A stretch of 64,000 nucleotides of DNA from Symbiodinium natans (GCA_905221605.1 CAJNDS010002266.1:1-64000); one strand, 5' to 3'. Positions 1-12,659 are shown, counted from the first letter of the stretch. The notes: a model not told the origin generated them from the letters alone. A program made the numbers and translations.

Positions 1-660
1 AGCTCTCAACCCTGCAAGAACAACATAGGTTTAGGGTTTAGGGTTTAGGGTTTAGGGTTTAGGGTTTAGGGTTTAGGGTTTAGGGTTTAGGGTTTAGGGT
101 TTAGGGGTTTGTAGCGGAGATGCTTGGCACAGTCGTCGCGGGCTTGGGGTTTAGGGCTGAGGATTTAGGGGTTATGAGGGTAGCCCAAAACCCTCCACGC
201 CCCCAGAACCCTTACAAGTTCAGGTCCTTGGCAAGCTGTACCTTGCTTTGAGCCTTTGACATGAACCGCACCGCGTTGACCATCTGCCTGAGTTGCGGAA
301 GTAAGGGTTGTCGCGCGGAAGGTTGAGGGAACCCTAAACCCTAAACCCTAAACCCTAAACCCTGTTTTAAACCGTAAACTCAAACCCTAAACCCTAAACC
401 CTAAATCGTTGACAAGCCGAGCAGCCGAGTTTAAGGAGAGTGATCCAGAGCGCACTTGGAAGCCAAAATCTCAATTAACCCCACCCAACACGCCAAATCC
501 CCTCAATTAGAGCCACAAGCCCTAAACCCTAAAAATGGGTGAGGGCTACAGTGGGAGGTTCGGGATCTGGGGAATTTGGTATCCACAAGTGCTCTGGATA
601 AACGCTGGGTTTAGGGCAAGGCGGGGGTCTACACCGTGAATGCTACGAACCCTAAACCCT
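1..660. other. Non-genic stretch with telomere-like blocks
   Basis: TTTAGGG block at 31-107 and CCCTAAA blocks near 330-406, separated by unique GC-rich sequence. I see no convincing exon. Confidence 0.6.
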
Positions 661-731
661 AGATGATGGGTCATCTTTTACTTCAAGATGCCCTCAGCCC
701 CTCAAATTCAAGTGACGAAACTATTGTAGCC

Positions 732-1328
732 TTAGCTTTGGGTAAGGCACTGCAGCCGGCGCTTGCATTTGATGTTCCACCAACCACTGTTTTCCAGGCA
801 GTTCTCCTTGTACTTGCGGCTCTTGTCTTTGAGGATGCCTGCCATCATCTTGAAGTTGGTCTTGGTCTCGTGTTGCATCAGATACTCGTCGCTAAGCCGG
901 CACTGGTCGTTCGAAGGACCCGGGCGATCCAGCGACAAGCTCTTCTTCTGGCAGCCACCGGCTGCTCCGATGCAGGACCACTGCCGGATGGAGAAAGTAC
1001 ACTGCTTGTTCATGCTCCGGTACCGTGTGGCCCACTCCGATGGCGACCTGCTGGGGATGCTAGTGGTTGTCGCCGTCTTTTCGGATGTCTGGGGCTGAGA
1101 TGCCATGCTGTCATCCTGGCTGGACAGCTGGTAGATCTTCGCAGCCACGGAGGCATCTTCCGTAACTCGAATGGCCTCATGCCCACTCAGCAGGAACAGA
1201 ATGAAGAACGCTTTGATCTTCACTGACCCTGCAACTTGCCGCATCACGAGGATTGTCGGGATGCCGACTTGCGCAAAGATTTCACAAACTGCTCTTGATT
1301 GCTTGAACAGCTGCAGATCGAACCCCAC
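732..1328 (-). CDS. Hypothetical protein, single open frame of about 198 codons
   Basis: A minus-strand frame with ordinary amino-acid composition and no low complexity. Near residues 20-48 there is a hydrophobic stretch (…KIKAFFILFLLSG…) that could be a membrane segment or signal anchor. It is followed by a Ser/Thr/Gln-rich linker (about residues 70-95) and a Lys/Cys-rich end. No family is recognised. An overlapping plus-strand frame (663-1226) is also open but reads as a shadow, with Leu/Val runs. No intron ends were verified, so the true protein may be longer or joined to other exons. The region is free of telomere-like repeats, unlike both flanks. Confidence 0.4.
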   Translation of the reverse strand: MGFDLQLFKQSRAVCEIFAQVGIPTILVMRQVAGSVKIKAFFILFLLSGHEAIRVTEDASVAAKIYQLSSQDDSMASQPQTSEKTATTTSIPSRSPSEWATRYRSMNKQCTFSIRQWSCIGAAGGCQKKSLSLDRPGPSNDQCRLSDEYLMQHETKTNFKMMAGILKDKSRKYKENCLENSGWWNIKCKRRLQCLTQS

Positions 1329-1329
1329 A

Positions 1330-4300
1330 TTTCAGCATGTTGCTGCTGCGGATCAGCTACTCACCACTGCATATCTCGGAGTGATTGATGCGGCCCGCAA
1401 ATCCCAAAGCCCTCTCACTCCAAACCCCAAAGCTCCTTAACCACCCAAGGGGCAACCGTAAACAGTGCGCAAGAACCTCCTGAAAAAAAAACTCGCGGAA
1501 TCCCAACTGCGAGATGCCAAGATCCACACCAGTTACAGGGCCATTAGCAGGCAGACAATATCCAAACCTTGCCAACTCCTACTCAAGAAGCCGCTTGCTT
1601 TGTCCCGGCGAGAAAGCTGAGACAGGCTCGCGACATCTCGGGATCCTAATCCGCAGGCGTCGTCATCCCCTCCATTTTTCGTGCTGCACCTCCTTCACAA
1701 ATACATATTCCACTCATAGTACACTGCTTCCAACAGCACATATGTCAAGACAATACAACTTAGGGGGGAGGGGATTGCGCTCGTGCGGTTTGAGGCTGCA
1801 GGCTCGAAAGGCCCAGGGCTTTCTGTTTTTTTTTTGCGGAGTCTGGGAGACTAGGCTGGGCAATTAGGGTTTCAGGGTTCGGGGCACAGGACTTCAGGGT
1901 TTAGGGTTTAGGGTTTAGGGTTTAGGGCTGATTGGTTTGCAGGGTTCCTGGGCGTAGAGACAGTTCCAGGCATTTTTGGGCGCTCTAAGCCCGAGCCTGC
2001 AGTCCAAACCAGGCAGTTTGAAGCCTGAGGCTTAACATCCTAGTCCGAGGCCTTACACCGTAAGCCCTAAACCCTAAACCCTAAACCCTAAACCCTAAAC
2101 CCGAAAGGCCGACCGGATCCCTGGACATTTGCAGATGCCGGGAACGACTTCGTCGCACCGGCTGGGGGGGGCACCGGAGCCTTTGGCAGGCATGCTTTGT
2201 TGTCAGCATCTGGGTTTAGGGTTTAGGGTTTAGGGTTTAGGGTTTAGGGTTTAGGGTTTAGGGTTTAGGGTTTAGGGTTTAGGGTTTCGGAGTTTTTGAT
2301 TAATTGCGTGCTGCAATCGGCTGTTAAATGGGAGGCTCTGCTATCCCTCTGCAGGCTCCAAGGAAAGTCAAGTAGGAATGCTCCAGGCCTCAAGGCCTTA
2401 GAGCCCTGAAGGCTTCATGTGCTTTAGAGTTTAGGGTTTAGGGTTTAGGGTTTAAGGTTTAGGGTTTTAAGAGGCCTCCTAAAGGTTCATCTCTTGTTTA
2501 CCTTACGAAAACGAGGCCCTGGTAGGTAGCACACGGACCAGCACGAGTCAGGCAATGGAAAGGTTGCAGATCGACAACTAGTCAGGCGAGACCTTGAAAG
2601 GAAGGTAGCCAGCAAAAACAAGCAACAACCTACAAAAACAAAGGAACAACAACCTTTCATCCCCTCAAACTGAACTGCTTACTGGTTCTTAGTATTAGTA
2701 CGGAATGGGGGAATTAGGTACCTTCTATCCCCCAATACACAAACACCCTTTAAAGGATGACATAGGGCACCACCTCGCCCCCTACGAAGGACCAGTAAGA
2801 ACAAAATCAAGAGGATTCTGGGAGCGCCCCCGGCAAACTCAAAACACGCGGAAAAAAAGTACCACTGGGGCTACCCAGAAAGTGACGGGAGGAGGGCGTT
2901 GGCAAAACCAAGTTCTTGCCCCATGCCAACAAAGGAACCTAAAAGAACCTAAGCTCCAAACGCGAAAATACAAAACAGTCAACATGTCTGGTCAACATGC
3001 TTTTGGGGCCCAAAGACGATTTAAAAGGATAAGGAAACACAAGGAAAACACATACCATATATGTATATGTATATATATGTATAACAACAAAAAGTGCTTA
3101 AGAACAACCCTCTAAACCCTGAGCCCTAAACCCCACACTCCATCCCTCTCCATCCCTCATCTCGTGGCCTCACGGTGCCGTCTCCGATCGCTGCCGCCGT
3201 TCGCTGCGCTTGAGCGGCGCATTCGGGTTGGGCTCCAGTGAAGTTCCTCAGCCAGTTTAGGGTTGAGGGTTTAGGGTTTAGGTGTTAGGGTTTGGGGTTC
3301 AGGGGTTTGAGTTCTTCACCGGCTTGGATCTAACAACTGTGACGCTTGAGTGACACCTGGACTGGTTTCGGGCGTGTGAAGCATCCGACTTGGTTGGGGG
3401 CGGCTGAACTGGTTTAGGGCTTAGGGTCTAGGGTCTAGGGTTTAGGGTTACCGCTGCATTGTGGCAGGCATTTCGTGGAGCCGAACTGCCCACTCGTCAC
3501 CACGAGCCAAAGGTACCCCAATCTGGAGGAACTGACGCCGCTAAACACTAACAGCCAAAAGACCCTAAACCCGCAAAGCCATAAACCCAAAAAACCCTAA
3601 ACCCCTGAACTTACCCTGAACCCTAAGCCCTGAAACCCTAAACCCTAGAACCCTGAGAACCTAAACCCTGAAACTCTTAAACCCTCTAAACTCCAGGAAC
3701 TCAAGGCTTGGGCCTGCTTGAGGCGGACATTTTCGGGGCTAGTTTTTTCAGGTTGGGGGCGAGGCATAAACTTCAACAGCTTGCAGGACTCAAAGAGTTT
3801 AGGGTGTTGAGGGTCTTAGGGGCGAAGTTTTTGGGGGTGTTTACAGCTTAGGGCTCAGAGGGCCAGTTCTCGTCTGAGCAGCGGTGGTATGTAGTGAGCT
3901 TGTGCGGCAACTTCTCCTGAGACATGTTCCGAGAGAGCTCGCAGGTTTAGACTCTAGGATTTAGGGTTTGGGGTTTTAGGGTTTTAAGGATTACGTTTGT
4001 GAGACTCATCGACTCCGCACTTTGATCCCAAGGTCAAGACTAGAAGGGCGAGTGAAGAGGGTCTACTCTAGGGCGGAGCCATAGCTGCCTGTCGCATGCT
4101 ACGAAGTTCATGAAGCTACTCTGCATCCCAACCTTCACAGCTTCTGCGCCGCATCACAGCAAACCGTAAATCCCAAACCCTAAACCCTGCTCAACACTGG
4201 TTCTTCCAACGCCGAAACCCTATAACCCCTAAACCCTACAACCTAATTATCTAGGGTCTTCGAGTTTTGGTTTAGAGGGCTTGGAGTTTTGGTTTGGAGG

Positions 4301-5069
4301 GCTTGGGGACTCGCCTGGCTCGGCACGCCCGCTTTGGCCCAACCGCTGACGGTCGGCCGCTTGACCCACAACTCCTGAGAAAGGAAGCCGAGGTTCGAAA
4401 GAGGGTTTAGGATTTGAATGTTTAGGGTTTAGGGCCAAACTTAGGGGTGTAAGAGTTGCGAGACCTGTCGTGGACATATGCCCTCGGCCCCTGCAAAGTC
4501 CTTAAGCTCCAAGCCCCCTCGAAGCCCTGATTCGACAGCTCGTAGACATGCCGGCCAGACATCCTGCCCAACACCTGTGGGTTCCATCGAGGGCTCAGCG
4601 CCTCTTGGGCCCTAAGCCCTAAACCCTAAACCCTGAACCCTAAGCCCTAAACCCTAAACCCTAAACCCCAGACCCTAAACCCTTTCTTCCCTGAAGCCCT
4701 GGAAGGCCATGACCCTAAACCCAGAAGACTGGAACTCGCCAGGCTAGGGCACCCGACGACTCGCATCAGCCAAGGGAAGCGCCCAAACCCACAAGAGACG
4801 CAAATCCCAAGCCCGACGCATGAAAGTAGACTTCACAGAGGCTTGTCTTGGGTTCTTAGGCCTCAGAGGTTAGGACCCCTGGGCTTTCTCTCAGACTTTC
4901 ATGTAGCTTATGACTACGTAGACATGCAAAAGACAAGGAGGCTTCAGCTTCTTGAGGCCGACTCGCCCTAAACCCTAAACCCTAAACCCTAAACCCTAAA
5001 CCCTAAACCCTAAACCCTAAACCCTAAACCCTAAATAGTAAACCCTAAACCCAGACAGTCCGACCCCAC
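1330..5069. other. Intergenic or intronic mosaic
   Basis: Unique segments alternate with telomere-like blocks. A weak minus-strand exon candidate lies at about 2118-2205 (open frame containing KACLPKAPVPPPAGATK), flanked by CCCTAAA on the left and TTTAGGG on the right. Another weak one lies at about 3155-3235 (PNPNAPLKRSERRQRSE). A 136-codon plus frame at 2705-3115 ends in an ATAT-rich tract and looks spurious. Confidence 0.5.
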
Positions 5070-5140
5070 CCGTTGGTCCTTGGGCGCCTCCTCTGCCGCC
5101 GGTGCCCGTGGGCACCAGGGCTGCGAGAGGTACACGGTAT
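5070..5140 (-). CDS. Exon-like coding island
   Basis: Minus strand opens after ATTGCAG and reads DTVYLSQPWCPRAPAAEE… to a GT donor. It is flanked on the sense strand by CCCTAAA before and TTTAGGG after. No family recognised. Confidence 0.5.
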
Positions 5141-7755
5141 CTGCAATCAGGTTTAGGGTTTAGGGTTTAGGGTTTAGGGTTTAGGGTTTAGGGTTTAGGA
5201 TGGTTTAGGTTAAAGGGGGTTTGGCTCGAGAGACTGGTTAAGGTCCAGGTCCCTGCTTCGGGTAAACAACCCTGTCTCCATCTCCACATCAATTCAGGAA
5301 CCGCGAACAGCACCCTAAACCCTAAACCCTAAACCCTACACCCTAAACCCTACACCCTAAACCCTGCACTGCAACCTCAGGCACCAAAACGGATCAGGGT
5401 TCAGGGTTGAGGAGTAATTTGCCTTTAAATCGACGAAGCAAAAAACTCTTCTGCCCCCGCCCCCAACCCCACCCACCCCCCCCCAAAGCCTAGACCCCAA
5501 AGACCCTTAAGCCCTAACACCTACAAACCTCCCTGAAGCCCATAAACATGCCGAAACCCTAAAGCATCCCTAAGCTAAAGCCCCACTCCGCTGACCGATC
5601 GCAGCCACGGCGCCGTACATGTCCGATCTGCCCCGACCATGGTGCTCCTCCTGTTACATACACACACACACACAGCGACACCGCCACAGGCAATCGGTTT
5701 CAATAGTACAATGTGGCAGTTTGAGGGAGTAGGGTTTAGGGTTTAGGGCTGAGGGCTTAGTGGGATTTACTTGCTGTTCGGTCAATGTATCCCCGAGCTG
5801 GTAGGACCGCGGCCTGTAGGTTGCCATGTTTGTAGCGAAATGTGCGCTTCACTGTGGTGTTAGTACGATCCAATGGAAACTAGCGTTTTTTGTATTCATT
5901 CCAACTTCTTGGGAAACATGCGTCTGCGTGCTTTGCCGTGTTGAGGGGTGTGTTGTTGGGATCCAGGAGTCGCAAGTCCACGGATTCTAGGGTTCAGGTT
6001 TAGGGTTAAGGGTGAAGGGTTTCGCTTCTTTTGTCTTCACACCACCCCCTCGTTTTTTGGTGTGTGTCGGGTTGGATGCGGTTGGATTGCATTGTTTCGG
6101 GCTTGTTTCGGAGGTTTAGCGTTTGCTGAAGTTTGGGTTCTGGGCTTCGGGTTGGTTGAGGGTTGAGGGATATGGGTGATGTGCCTAGTCAAAGTCGGCG
6201 TGACGCTATCCCCCCCCTCCCCACACAACAAAGCCCTTAAAAAACCCAGAAACTAGCAAGACCAACCACGCCTTCTGCGCACGCAGCAACACCCTGAAAA
6301 CCCTGGAAAAGAGCCGCACAAACCCACGGCAAAGTCCGGTGAACAAAGAACACAAAATCCTAAACCCAAAGCTCCTATTTGCTGAAGAACCGCCCAAAAA
6401 AGTAAAAAACACGCGGGTCATAGCGGGATGACTATCGTGTCTTTTGGGGCGGGTTCTTCAGCAAACAGTAGCTTTTTTGGGTTTCTTCAGCAAATAGTAG
6501 ATTTTTTGGGGGGGGAGGGGGGGGGGAGGGGGGGGTTCTTAAGAAAAATCGTAGTTTTGTGGATTTTCTTATGCAAATCGTCGACTTTATGGAGGGTTCT
6601 AAGCAATAGTAGAATTTTTTGCGGGCTTCTTATGCAACCCTCAACCCTAAACCCTAAACCCTAAACCCTAAACCCTAAACCCTAAACCCTAAGCCCTAAG
6701 CCCTAAGCCCTAAGCCCGAAAGCTTCCTCCTTCTTCGGTCCATGGCCATTGGCTCCCATGGCCTTCCAGGGCTTCAGGGAAGAGAGGGTTTAGGGTTTAG
6801 GGTTTAGGGTTTAGGGTTTAGGGTTTAGGGTTTAGGGTTTAGGGTTTACCAAGGCTAACATCATCATTGTGAGCTTCATGCATCAGTTGTTTGGGTTAAG
6901 CCCTAAGCCTCTAGGCTAGTCCATGTCCATTTCTGGGCAATCACGCGGTTCGGTTAATTGCGGGGGAGGCGCGATCTCCGTTGCTTTCTGGGCAATCACG
7001 AGGTTCGGTTAATTGCAATGGTTGTACGATCTCCCGTGCGTTCAGCTTCGGGGCTTTGAGTGCTTCTCCTTTGGCTTCGCTTTGGTTTCCTGTTGTAGCT
7101 GGACTCACCTATTCCGGCGGGGCTGTGCAATCCATCGCCTTGAGCCCTAGAGCCTGAACCTACAAACTCTGAAGCAAGAGCTTCCTCTCTCTCAGCCCTA
7201 CATCCTCAAGGACAAATCAATGGAAGTTGTCCTCGGAGCACTTCGAATCTGCTGCCTCTTCAGGCCAAAGAGGCTGAAATCTTCTTCTTCCGTAAGGAAG
7301 CCCTGAAGCACAAACCTTAAACCCCTTGCCAATGTCTCATTCTGAACTTACGAAGATCTGGTCTCCAGAAGAAGCTTCAAACGCCGAGAGAGGCCCCGCA
7401 AACACGCCCACCCCCAAAAAGGGTTTAGGGGTTGGGCCGGAAGCAGCCCTGATAGCTTCAAAGGCTCTTTCTCTTTCTCTTCCTCCCTCTCTCTCTTCCT
7501 CTCTCCCTCTCCCCCCTTTTCAACAAATCAAATGCGAACAGGACTATCAAAAACAAGAGTCGGTCGAAACTCGCTCAAAAGGTGTCGGTCAAAAGCGCTT
7601 TTGGGACCCAAGCCCCAGACAACGTCGAGGAACCCTAAACCCTACAAAACCATAACCCCTGTAAGGGTTAAGGGTTTCGGTTGCATGAACCCTCAACCCT
7701 AAACCCTAAACCCCAAACCCTAAACCCCAAACCCCAAACCCTAAACCCTCAAGCT
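5141..7755. other. Mosaic of telomere-like blocks and unique sequence
   Basis: Contains arrays 5151-5200, 5313-5365, 6640-6718 and 6787-6848; a (CA)n run near 5660; a G-run near 6508-6537; and a pyrimidine tract near 7465-7520. The 70-bp island at 6720-6790 reads on minus as KPWKAMGANGHGPKKEEAF and is a weak exon candidate. It shares about 29 bp with 4684-4712 in the opposite orientation. Confidence 0.5.
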
Positions 7756-7844
7756 CTCGTCCCAGGCGCCAGGGCCGACGTCTTCGCGTTGGGTGCGGGC
7801 ACCGGCGTCGAACCGGGCAGGGGTGCGCAGTCCAAGGGCCCCGC
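7756..7844 (-). CDS. Exon-like coding island
   Basis: Opens after CTTGCCAG and reads GPLDCAPLPGSTPVPAPNAK…, Pro/Ala-rich. CCCTAAA repeats lie to the left and TTTAGGG to the right on +. The 3' boundary is approximate. Confidence 0.45.
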
Positions 7845-8317
7845 CTGGCAAGCCCCGTAAGGGTTTAGGGTTTAGGGTGTAGGGTTTAGGGTTTAGGGTT
7901 TAGGCAACCCAACAAGCCTCTGAGCACTTCAAGGCTGCAGGGGTTTAATTTAGGGGTGTAGTCCCCCTAAACTTGCTAAACCCAACAAGCCACTAAACCC
8001 TTCAAAGGAGAATGGGGCAGCCAATCGGGCAATGCCAATCTGGTACCCAGCTACCCTCGGACCCCAAGCCTGATACCCTAGACAACGCATGCATGGGACA
8101 AACATGTGAAGTCCTTACTTTCAAAACATGTGCACTCATCTCTACGTCTCGACTTGTGCAGCGTGCAAACCTGCGATTGCTTCGAATGCAGGTCCCCAAA
8201 CTTGCTCGTTCTCAACAGGGCCACGGGGATTTCGGCACCATACATCTCCTAGGAATGAGAAGGGTGCCTTTTTCAAAAAAGGGTTCACAGAGGAGCCTAA
8301 ACCCCCCCCGCCCCCCC

Positions 8318-8348
<31 letters not shown>

Positions 8349-9722
8349 GGAATAAAGGAATAAAGGCGTATTCTGGGTCCTAGGATGATATAGGGTACGC
8401 AGTTCCCTCGAAGTGTCTAAGAACCACTACTGCTAAGCTAAACTCCCAAGCCCTAAGCTCGTGACAACACCTCTGTACCGCGAACTCGAAACGGGTTTAT
8501 GCTTTAGGGTTTATAGGGTTTATGGAGTTTAGGGTTTAGGGTTTAGGGCTCAGGGCTCTAAACCTCTGTTACAACCCGACCGGTGAACGGAACGCTGCCT
8601 TGCGCCCAGTGGAGGCTGACAGGCTGCTGTCCGGCCCGGGGAGACGGCTGTTCCTTCTTTCTTTTAAGGTATAGGGTCTAGGGTCTAAAACCCTAAACTT
8701 TGAAACAGACCCTACACCCAAATCCAACGAAGAATAAGCCCTCTAGACCCTGGATCCCTGACCGCCCCCCGAAGCCCTGAACCCTGGCTCCGTTCCGGGC
8801 TTTGGGTTGAAGGTCTTTGCGAGGTTTAGGGTTTAGGGTTTAGGGTTTTGGGTCTAAGGAGGAGGGGCTGTGACTTTCAAGGTTTAGCGTTTTGGGGGCT
8901 GAGGGTCTGGCATCTGAGGGTCCAAGGAAGAGGGCTCAGGGCTTACAGGGCTCAAGGCAAGGGTTTGTGGGCGTCGAAGTGGGTGTAGCTATTCGCCCTT
9001 GGTTTGATAGTACTTGGCATTTTGGGTGGCCTGTAGCATAGTTACATTATTCTGAGGAGATACTCTTGGCAAATCTTTGAACTGCTCGACTAAGAACCAG
9101 TTCGGGTCCAAGCCTATAGGCTTGCTGAGTAGGTTTAATGGCAGCAAAGGAGCTATGTAGAAACCCTAGTTCCCGAATTCCCAACCGAAAGGTTGCGAGA
9201 AATATTGTTGGAATCTGAGCCGGCAGAAAGGCACGGCATCGCGAAGACCGAATCCTCTCACTCCTCTCCTCCCCTGGGTTCACAGCTTCTTTGGGGATTG
9301 TAGGACTCGAAGGGTTCATCGGGTTCTTGAAGCTCTTTGGGTTTATCTGGCTTACACTGGCTCATAACTCATAATCGGGTTCGTAGGACTTGCAGGATTA
9401 CTAGAGTTTGCAGCTCTTCTCCCGAACCTTCAACTGACCCTAAACACTAAACCCTACACCCTAAACCCCAAGCCCCTCTTGGGGCCAGGGCTTATAGAAG
9501 ACGCTTGCCAAGGTGCCGCGAGTTGAACATGCGACTCCGACCCTCGGCGGGCGCCCGCCTGGGAAAAGAGGAGCCTGAATCCTAAAGTGCAGGAGCCCAA
9601 ACCCCAAACCCCATAAACCTTAACACCTAAACCCTCTACCTTTCTGAAACCTAAACCCTAACCCTTTACCCCAGGGTTCAGGGTTCAGGGTTTAGGGTTT
9701 GGGGTTTAGGGTTTAGTATCAG
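7845..9722. other. Mosaic region; poly-C tract and weak island
   Basis: Telomere-like block 7861-7905; a long poly-C/poly-A tract at about 8300-8350; short degenerate blocks elsewhere. A weak minus-strand island at about 8585-8650 reads SRLPGPDSSLSASTGRKA. Otherwise nothing convincing. Confidence 0.5.
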
Positions 9723-9847
9723 CCCTTGGTAAGACTCTTGGGAAGCAGCCCGCCGCTGTCCTCTATAAGGATGGGGCAAGTACCACCGGACTGTGCAAGC
9801 CGAGCGCAGAGACGGGGGAGCTGCTGGGCTTGGGGCTTATGGACCCG
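9723..9847 (+). CDS. Exon-like coding island (plus strand)
   Basis: Opens after TATCAG and reads LGKTLGKQPAAVLYKDGA… to LGLGLMDPA, then a GC donor (CCCG|GCCC). The repeat orientation here is the reverse of most islands: TTTAGGG precedes it and CCCTAAA follows. No family recognised. Confidence 0.45.
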
Positions 9848-11205
9848 GCCCTAAACCCTCAACCCTCAAGCCCAAACCCTAAACCCTGAACCCCTGAACT
9901 CCTGAACCCCTGAACCCTGAACCCCTGAATCCCGAAACCTAAACTACCCCAGACTTGATGGCTTGTTTTGCGACCATGCGGCTGATTGCCGTAGACTGTG
10001 GACGGTGGCTGGCTGTAGTCCTGACAAGAGGGTTTATAGGGTTTAGGGTTTAGGGTTTAGGAGTTTAGGGTTTAGGGCAGAGGCCTCCCTGCAATGGGGG
10101 AACCCTAAACCCTAAACCCTCAACCCTGGGAGCTTCCCCGAAATCCCTAAAACCCTACGCCCACAAACCCCAAGCCCTCAATCCCCAAACCCTTCACGCT
10201 GAAGTTGGCAGCGGTTCTAAGTTGGGGGGTGCTAGTTGCCAGGGGTCTGTGCATCAGTTGCTTGACCTCTTCTTTGTTTTGGCTAGGAGAGGCAGCTGAA
10301 CCCAACTTTACTTCTTAAGGATTTTACCTCCAGGATGGGTCGGGCAGGAAGCAAGCCAGAAACCCAAATCGCCGCAACTGAGGCATGATCCTCTGGACCT
10401 GCGGATGTAGCCTTAGTTCCTGAAACATCTCTCAAGAGCCCTGCGCTTCCTCCACCTTACGCCCGAATCACTCAGTATTGCGCGGGTTTAGGGTTGAGGG
10501 CGTTTTGGTTTAGGATTTCGGGGCCCCCAAAATCCAAGATTCACAGCCCCAACATCCCTGCAAGCCGCCTTATGAGAACGCACATTCCACGGACTTCGTT
10601 CTGCAGGAGTCGCTGCAGAGCCCGGGGTGAGACCTGCCGTACGTTGTTGCAGCTGGGACGTCCCCGAGCTTGTAGAGTTCGGTCAGGGTCGAGGGTTTAG
10701 GGCTCAGGGTCTAGAGCTCAGTGTTAAGGATTGTTGAGAGTTCAGGGTTCAGGGCTTAGGTTTGGGGTTTGGTTGAGGACTGCGGCTTTTGGATTGAGTT
10801 GGCGCTTAGACCCCAAAAAACCCAAAAAAACCTACATGGGTACTGCCCAAACAATTCAGGGTCCCTTCGATGTGTCATGAATAGGAGCCACCCAAAAGCG
10901 TACCCCCAAATAAAATAAGGAGCTCTCGCGCCTCCGCCCAAAACAAAGAAAATCTCTAAGCCTGGGGGTGTAGTGTAGTCGGCCCTGATGCCCGAAAATC
11001 TGGTGTTTCGGGTTTTGGATGCCATTGCTGCGCCCATCCTTTTTGCATCTTCTTCCCTGATTTGCCAGGCCAATCGTCTCAGTTCAACACCTACAAACCC
11101 CCAACACCCCTCAGAAGAGCGTCTTGCAGTGCCCGAGAAGAGACAACGCGCGCTGCCACTGCGCGCTCTTCTCGAAGGCGCTCATGAGCGCCTAGGCTGC
11201 AGATC
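9848..11205. other. Intergenic mosaic
   Basis: Degenerate CCCTAAA (9855-9945) and TTTAGGG (10030-10076) blocks plus unique sequence. Short open frames at 10494-10700 and 10756-11233 overlap on both strands and are not supported. Confidence 0.5.
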
Positions 11206-11347
11206 TTCGGGTATAGTTGCATGGTCCCTTTAGTATCAATATATGGGCCCCTTAAAGGAGGACCTCTTACATAACCCTTAAGTATATACCCTACACAACT
11301 CAAGGCCCATGTATCAGAACCCCTTATAAACTATGTAACTACCCGAA
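11206..11347. mobile_element. Foldback (MITE-like) element
   Basis: The left end CTTCGGGTATAGTTGCAT and the right end ATGTAACTACCCGAAG are imperfect inverted repeats around an AT-richer core, with internal paired GGGCC and TATA-like motifs. No open frame. Similar ends occur at 21812-21902. Confidence 0.45.
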
Positions 11348-11609
11348 GAGCAGAGCATAGCTGCAAACAGCCCTAAATCCTAGCTCGAAGCCGGATACCA
11401 CCTAAACCCAAGCCCTAAACCCTAAACCCTAAACCCTAAACCCTAGTTGGCAGCCCTGCTCGATACACAGCAACATAAACATCACCTGCCGCATGGCCAA
11501 GCAAGACCGGCTCTTTGGTGCCACATTTCTAACCATAAGGGTTTAGGGTTTAGGGTCTAGGGTTTAGAATTTAGACTTTAGGGTTCGGGACTTAGAGCTT
11601 GGGGTTCTC
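11348..11609. other. Telomere-like blocks and a weak island
   Basis: CCCTAAA at 11405-11447 and TTTAGGG near 11540-11570. The island between them reads on minus as MVRNVAPKSRSCLAMRQV and is a weak exon candidate. Confidence 0.4.
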
Positions 11610-11850
11610 CTAAGCCGCGTAAGCCCTCCAATTGTATCGGAGAGGCTGCGTAGCTCACGAGATCAGGCTGCAACTCGGCCTTGGGAAATGAAAACAACAC
11701 GTTGTAGCACGCAAGAGCAGTATGGAGCGGGGGGGGCGGGGGGGGGGGGGGCGCGATGGCAGGGTTTGTTCGGTGGTCTTCACAACTTGGGTTCGGAACT
11801 TCTGCCCAACAATCCCGGATGCTGACTGAAGAGTTTGAGCTGTACAAGCC
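11610..11850 (-). CDS. Probable 3' exon of the PPR gene
   Basis: Minus frame with a proline run (8 Pro) followed by ALACYNVLFSFPKAEL and then QPDLVSYAA. The last part matches the PPR signature (pDvvsYn). It lies directly downstream of the large PPR exons on the same strand. Exact ends and the true stop are uncertain; a G-run on + at 11730-11751 encodes the proline run. Confidence 0.45.
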
Positions 11851-11994
11851 GAAGCTACAGCAGATTTTTTCGGCGGGAGCGGGGTGTAGGGAGACCTCTT
11901 GGGGCGTTCTTGCCCGTAAACCCCTGAAACCCCAGACAGGGGCGTTGGGTTGCGGTTTCTGGGATCGTGGGCTTCAGGGCTACAGCCTGGTTGC

Positions 11995-12591
11995 CCGAAT
12001 CATGGCCCTGAAGATCTCGGCAGCTGCTTCCCAGCGGTTGGCCTTCTCGCAGGCGCTGGTGGCCGAGTTATGGCAGATGAGGCTCGGAGGCAGTGCATCA
12101 CTCATCATGCTCAGGTAGGCTACCGCCCATTCCCATCGAGCAGCCTTCTCGCAGGCACTGATGGCTGCACTGTACGTAAACGTTGTAGGCCTCAGCCCCT
12201 TCTGATGGACCGTGCCATAGACCCACAAAGCCAAAGGCCACTGCGTGGCCTTCTCGCATGCACTGATGGCAGCGTTGTGACTGATAACATCGCACTGGAC
12301 TCGGCTTTCGGCCATTTCAGAAACCAGAAGCTGCAAAGCCGCCTCCCACTCTCCTGCCCCTTCGCAGGCGCTAATTAAGGTGTTATACGTCACAACATCG
12401 GGAGTGACAGCCTCCGAGCGAAGCTGATGCAGCAGGGCCCCAGCCAAAGGCCACTGAGCGCCGGTCGCACATGCGCTCATTGCGGCGTTGTAGCTTATGA
12501 CGTCCGGATGTATCCTGGCCAGGCCCATCTCCTTAACTGTTCTGGGAACCTCTTCTCGCAGGGCCCCTTTGAAGAGAACCATCCCTAAGAC
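11995..12591 (-). CDS. PPR protein, exon with about 5-6 P-class repeats
   Basis: Pentatricopeptide repeat proteins bind organelle RNA in a sequence-specific way. This exon carries tandem ~35-residue repeats, each with the signature pDVisYNaaisAcek…W..Al.l (for example HPDVISYNAAMSACATG, TPDVVTYNTLISACEG, CDVISHNAAISACEK). The pattern is that of P-class PPR proteins, which are strongly expanded in dinoflagellates. It probably opens at CTTCAG|GTCTTAG and closes at ATTCGG|GCAACC, a GC donor. There is no DYW, E or SMR domain in view. It is joined to the exons at 12857-12956 and 13072-13853; the phase of the 12.59/12.86 junction was not resolved. Target RNA and organelle are unknown. Confidence 0.85.
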
Positions 12592-12659
12592 CTGAAGCCC
12601 CACAACTTGAAGCCCCCAAGTCTCCATCAATCCGAATGGCTGACCCTGATCCGAAACCG

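Noticed and set aside
1-120. Chromosome end (true telomere) at the left edge
   Set aside because: The array is short, does not start at base 1, and similar arrays in both orientations continue for 40 kb.
2705-3115. 136-codon plus-strand protein
   Set aside because: Composition follows AT-rich and AAAC-rich sequence, ends in ATAT repeats, no splice or family support.
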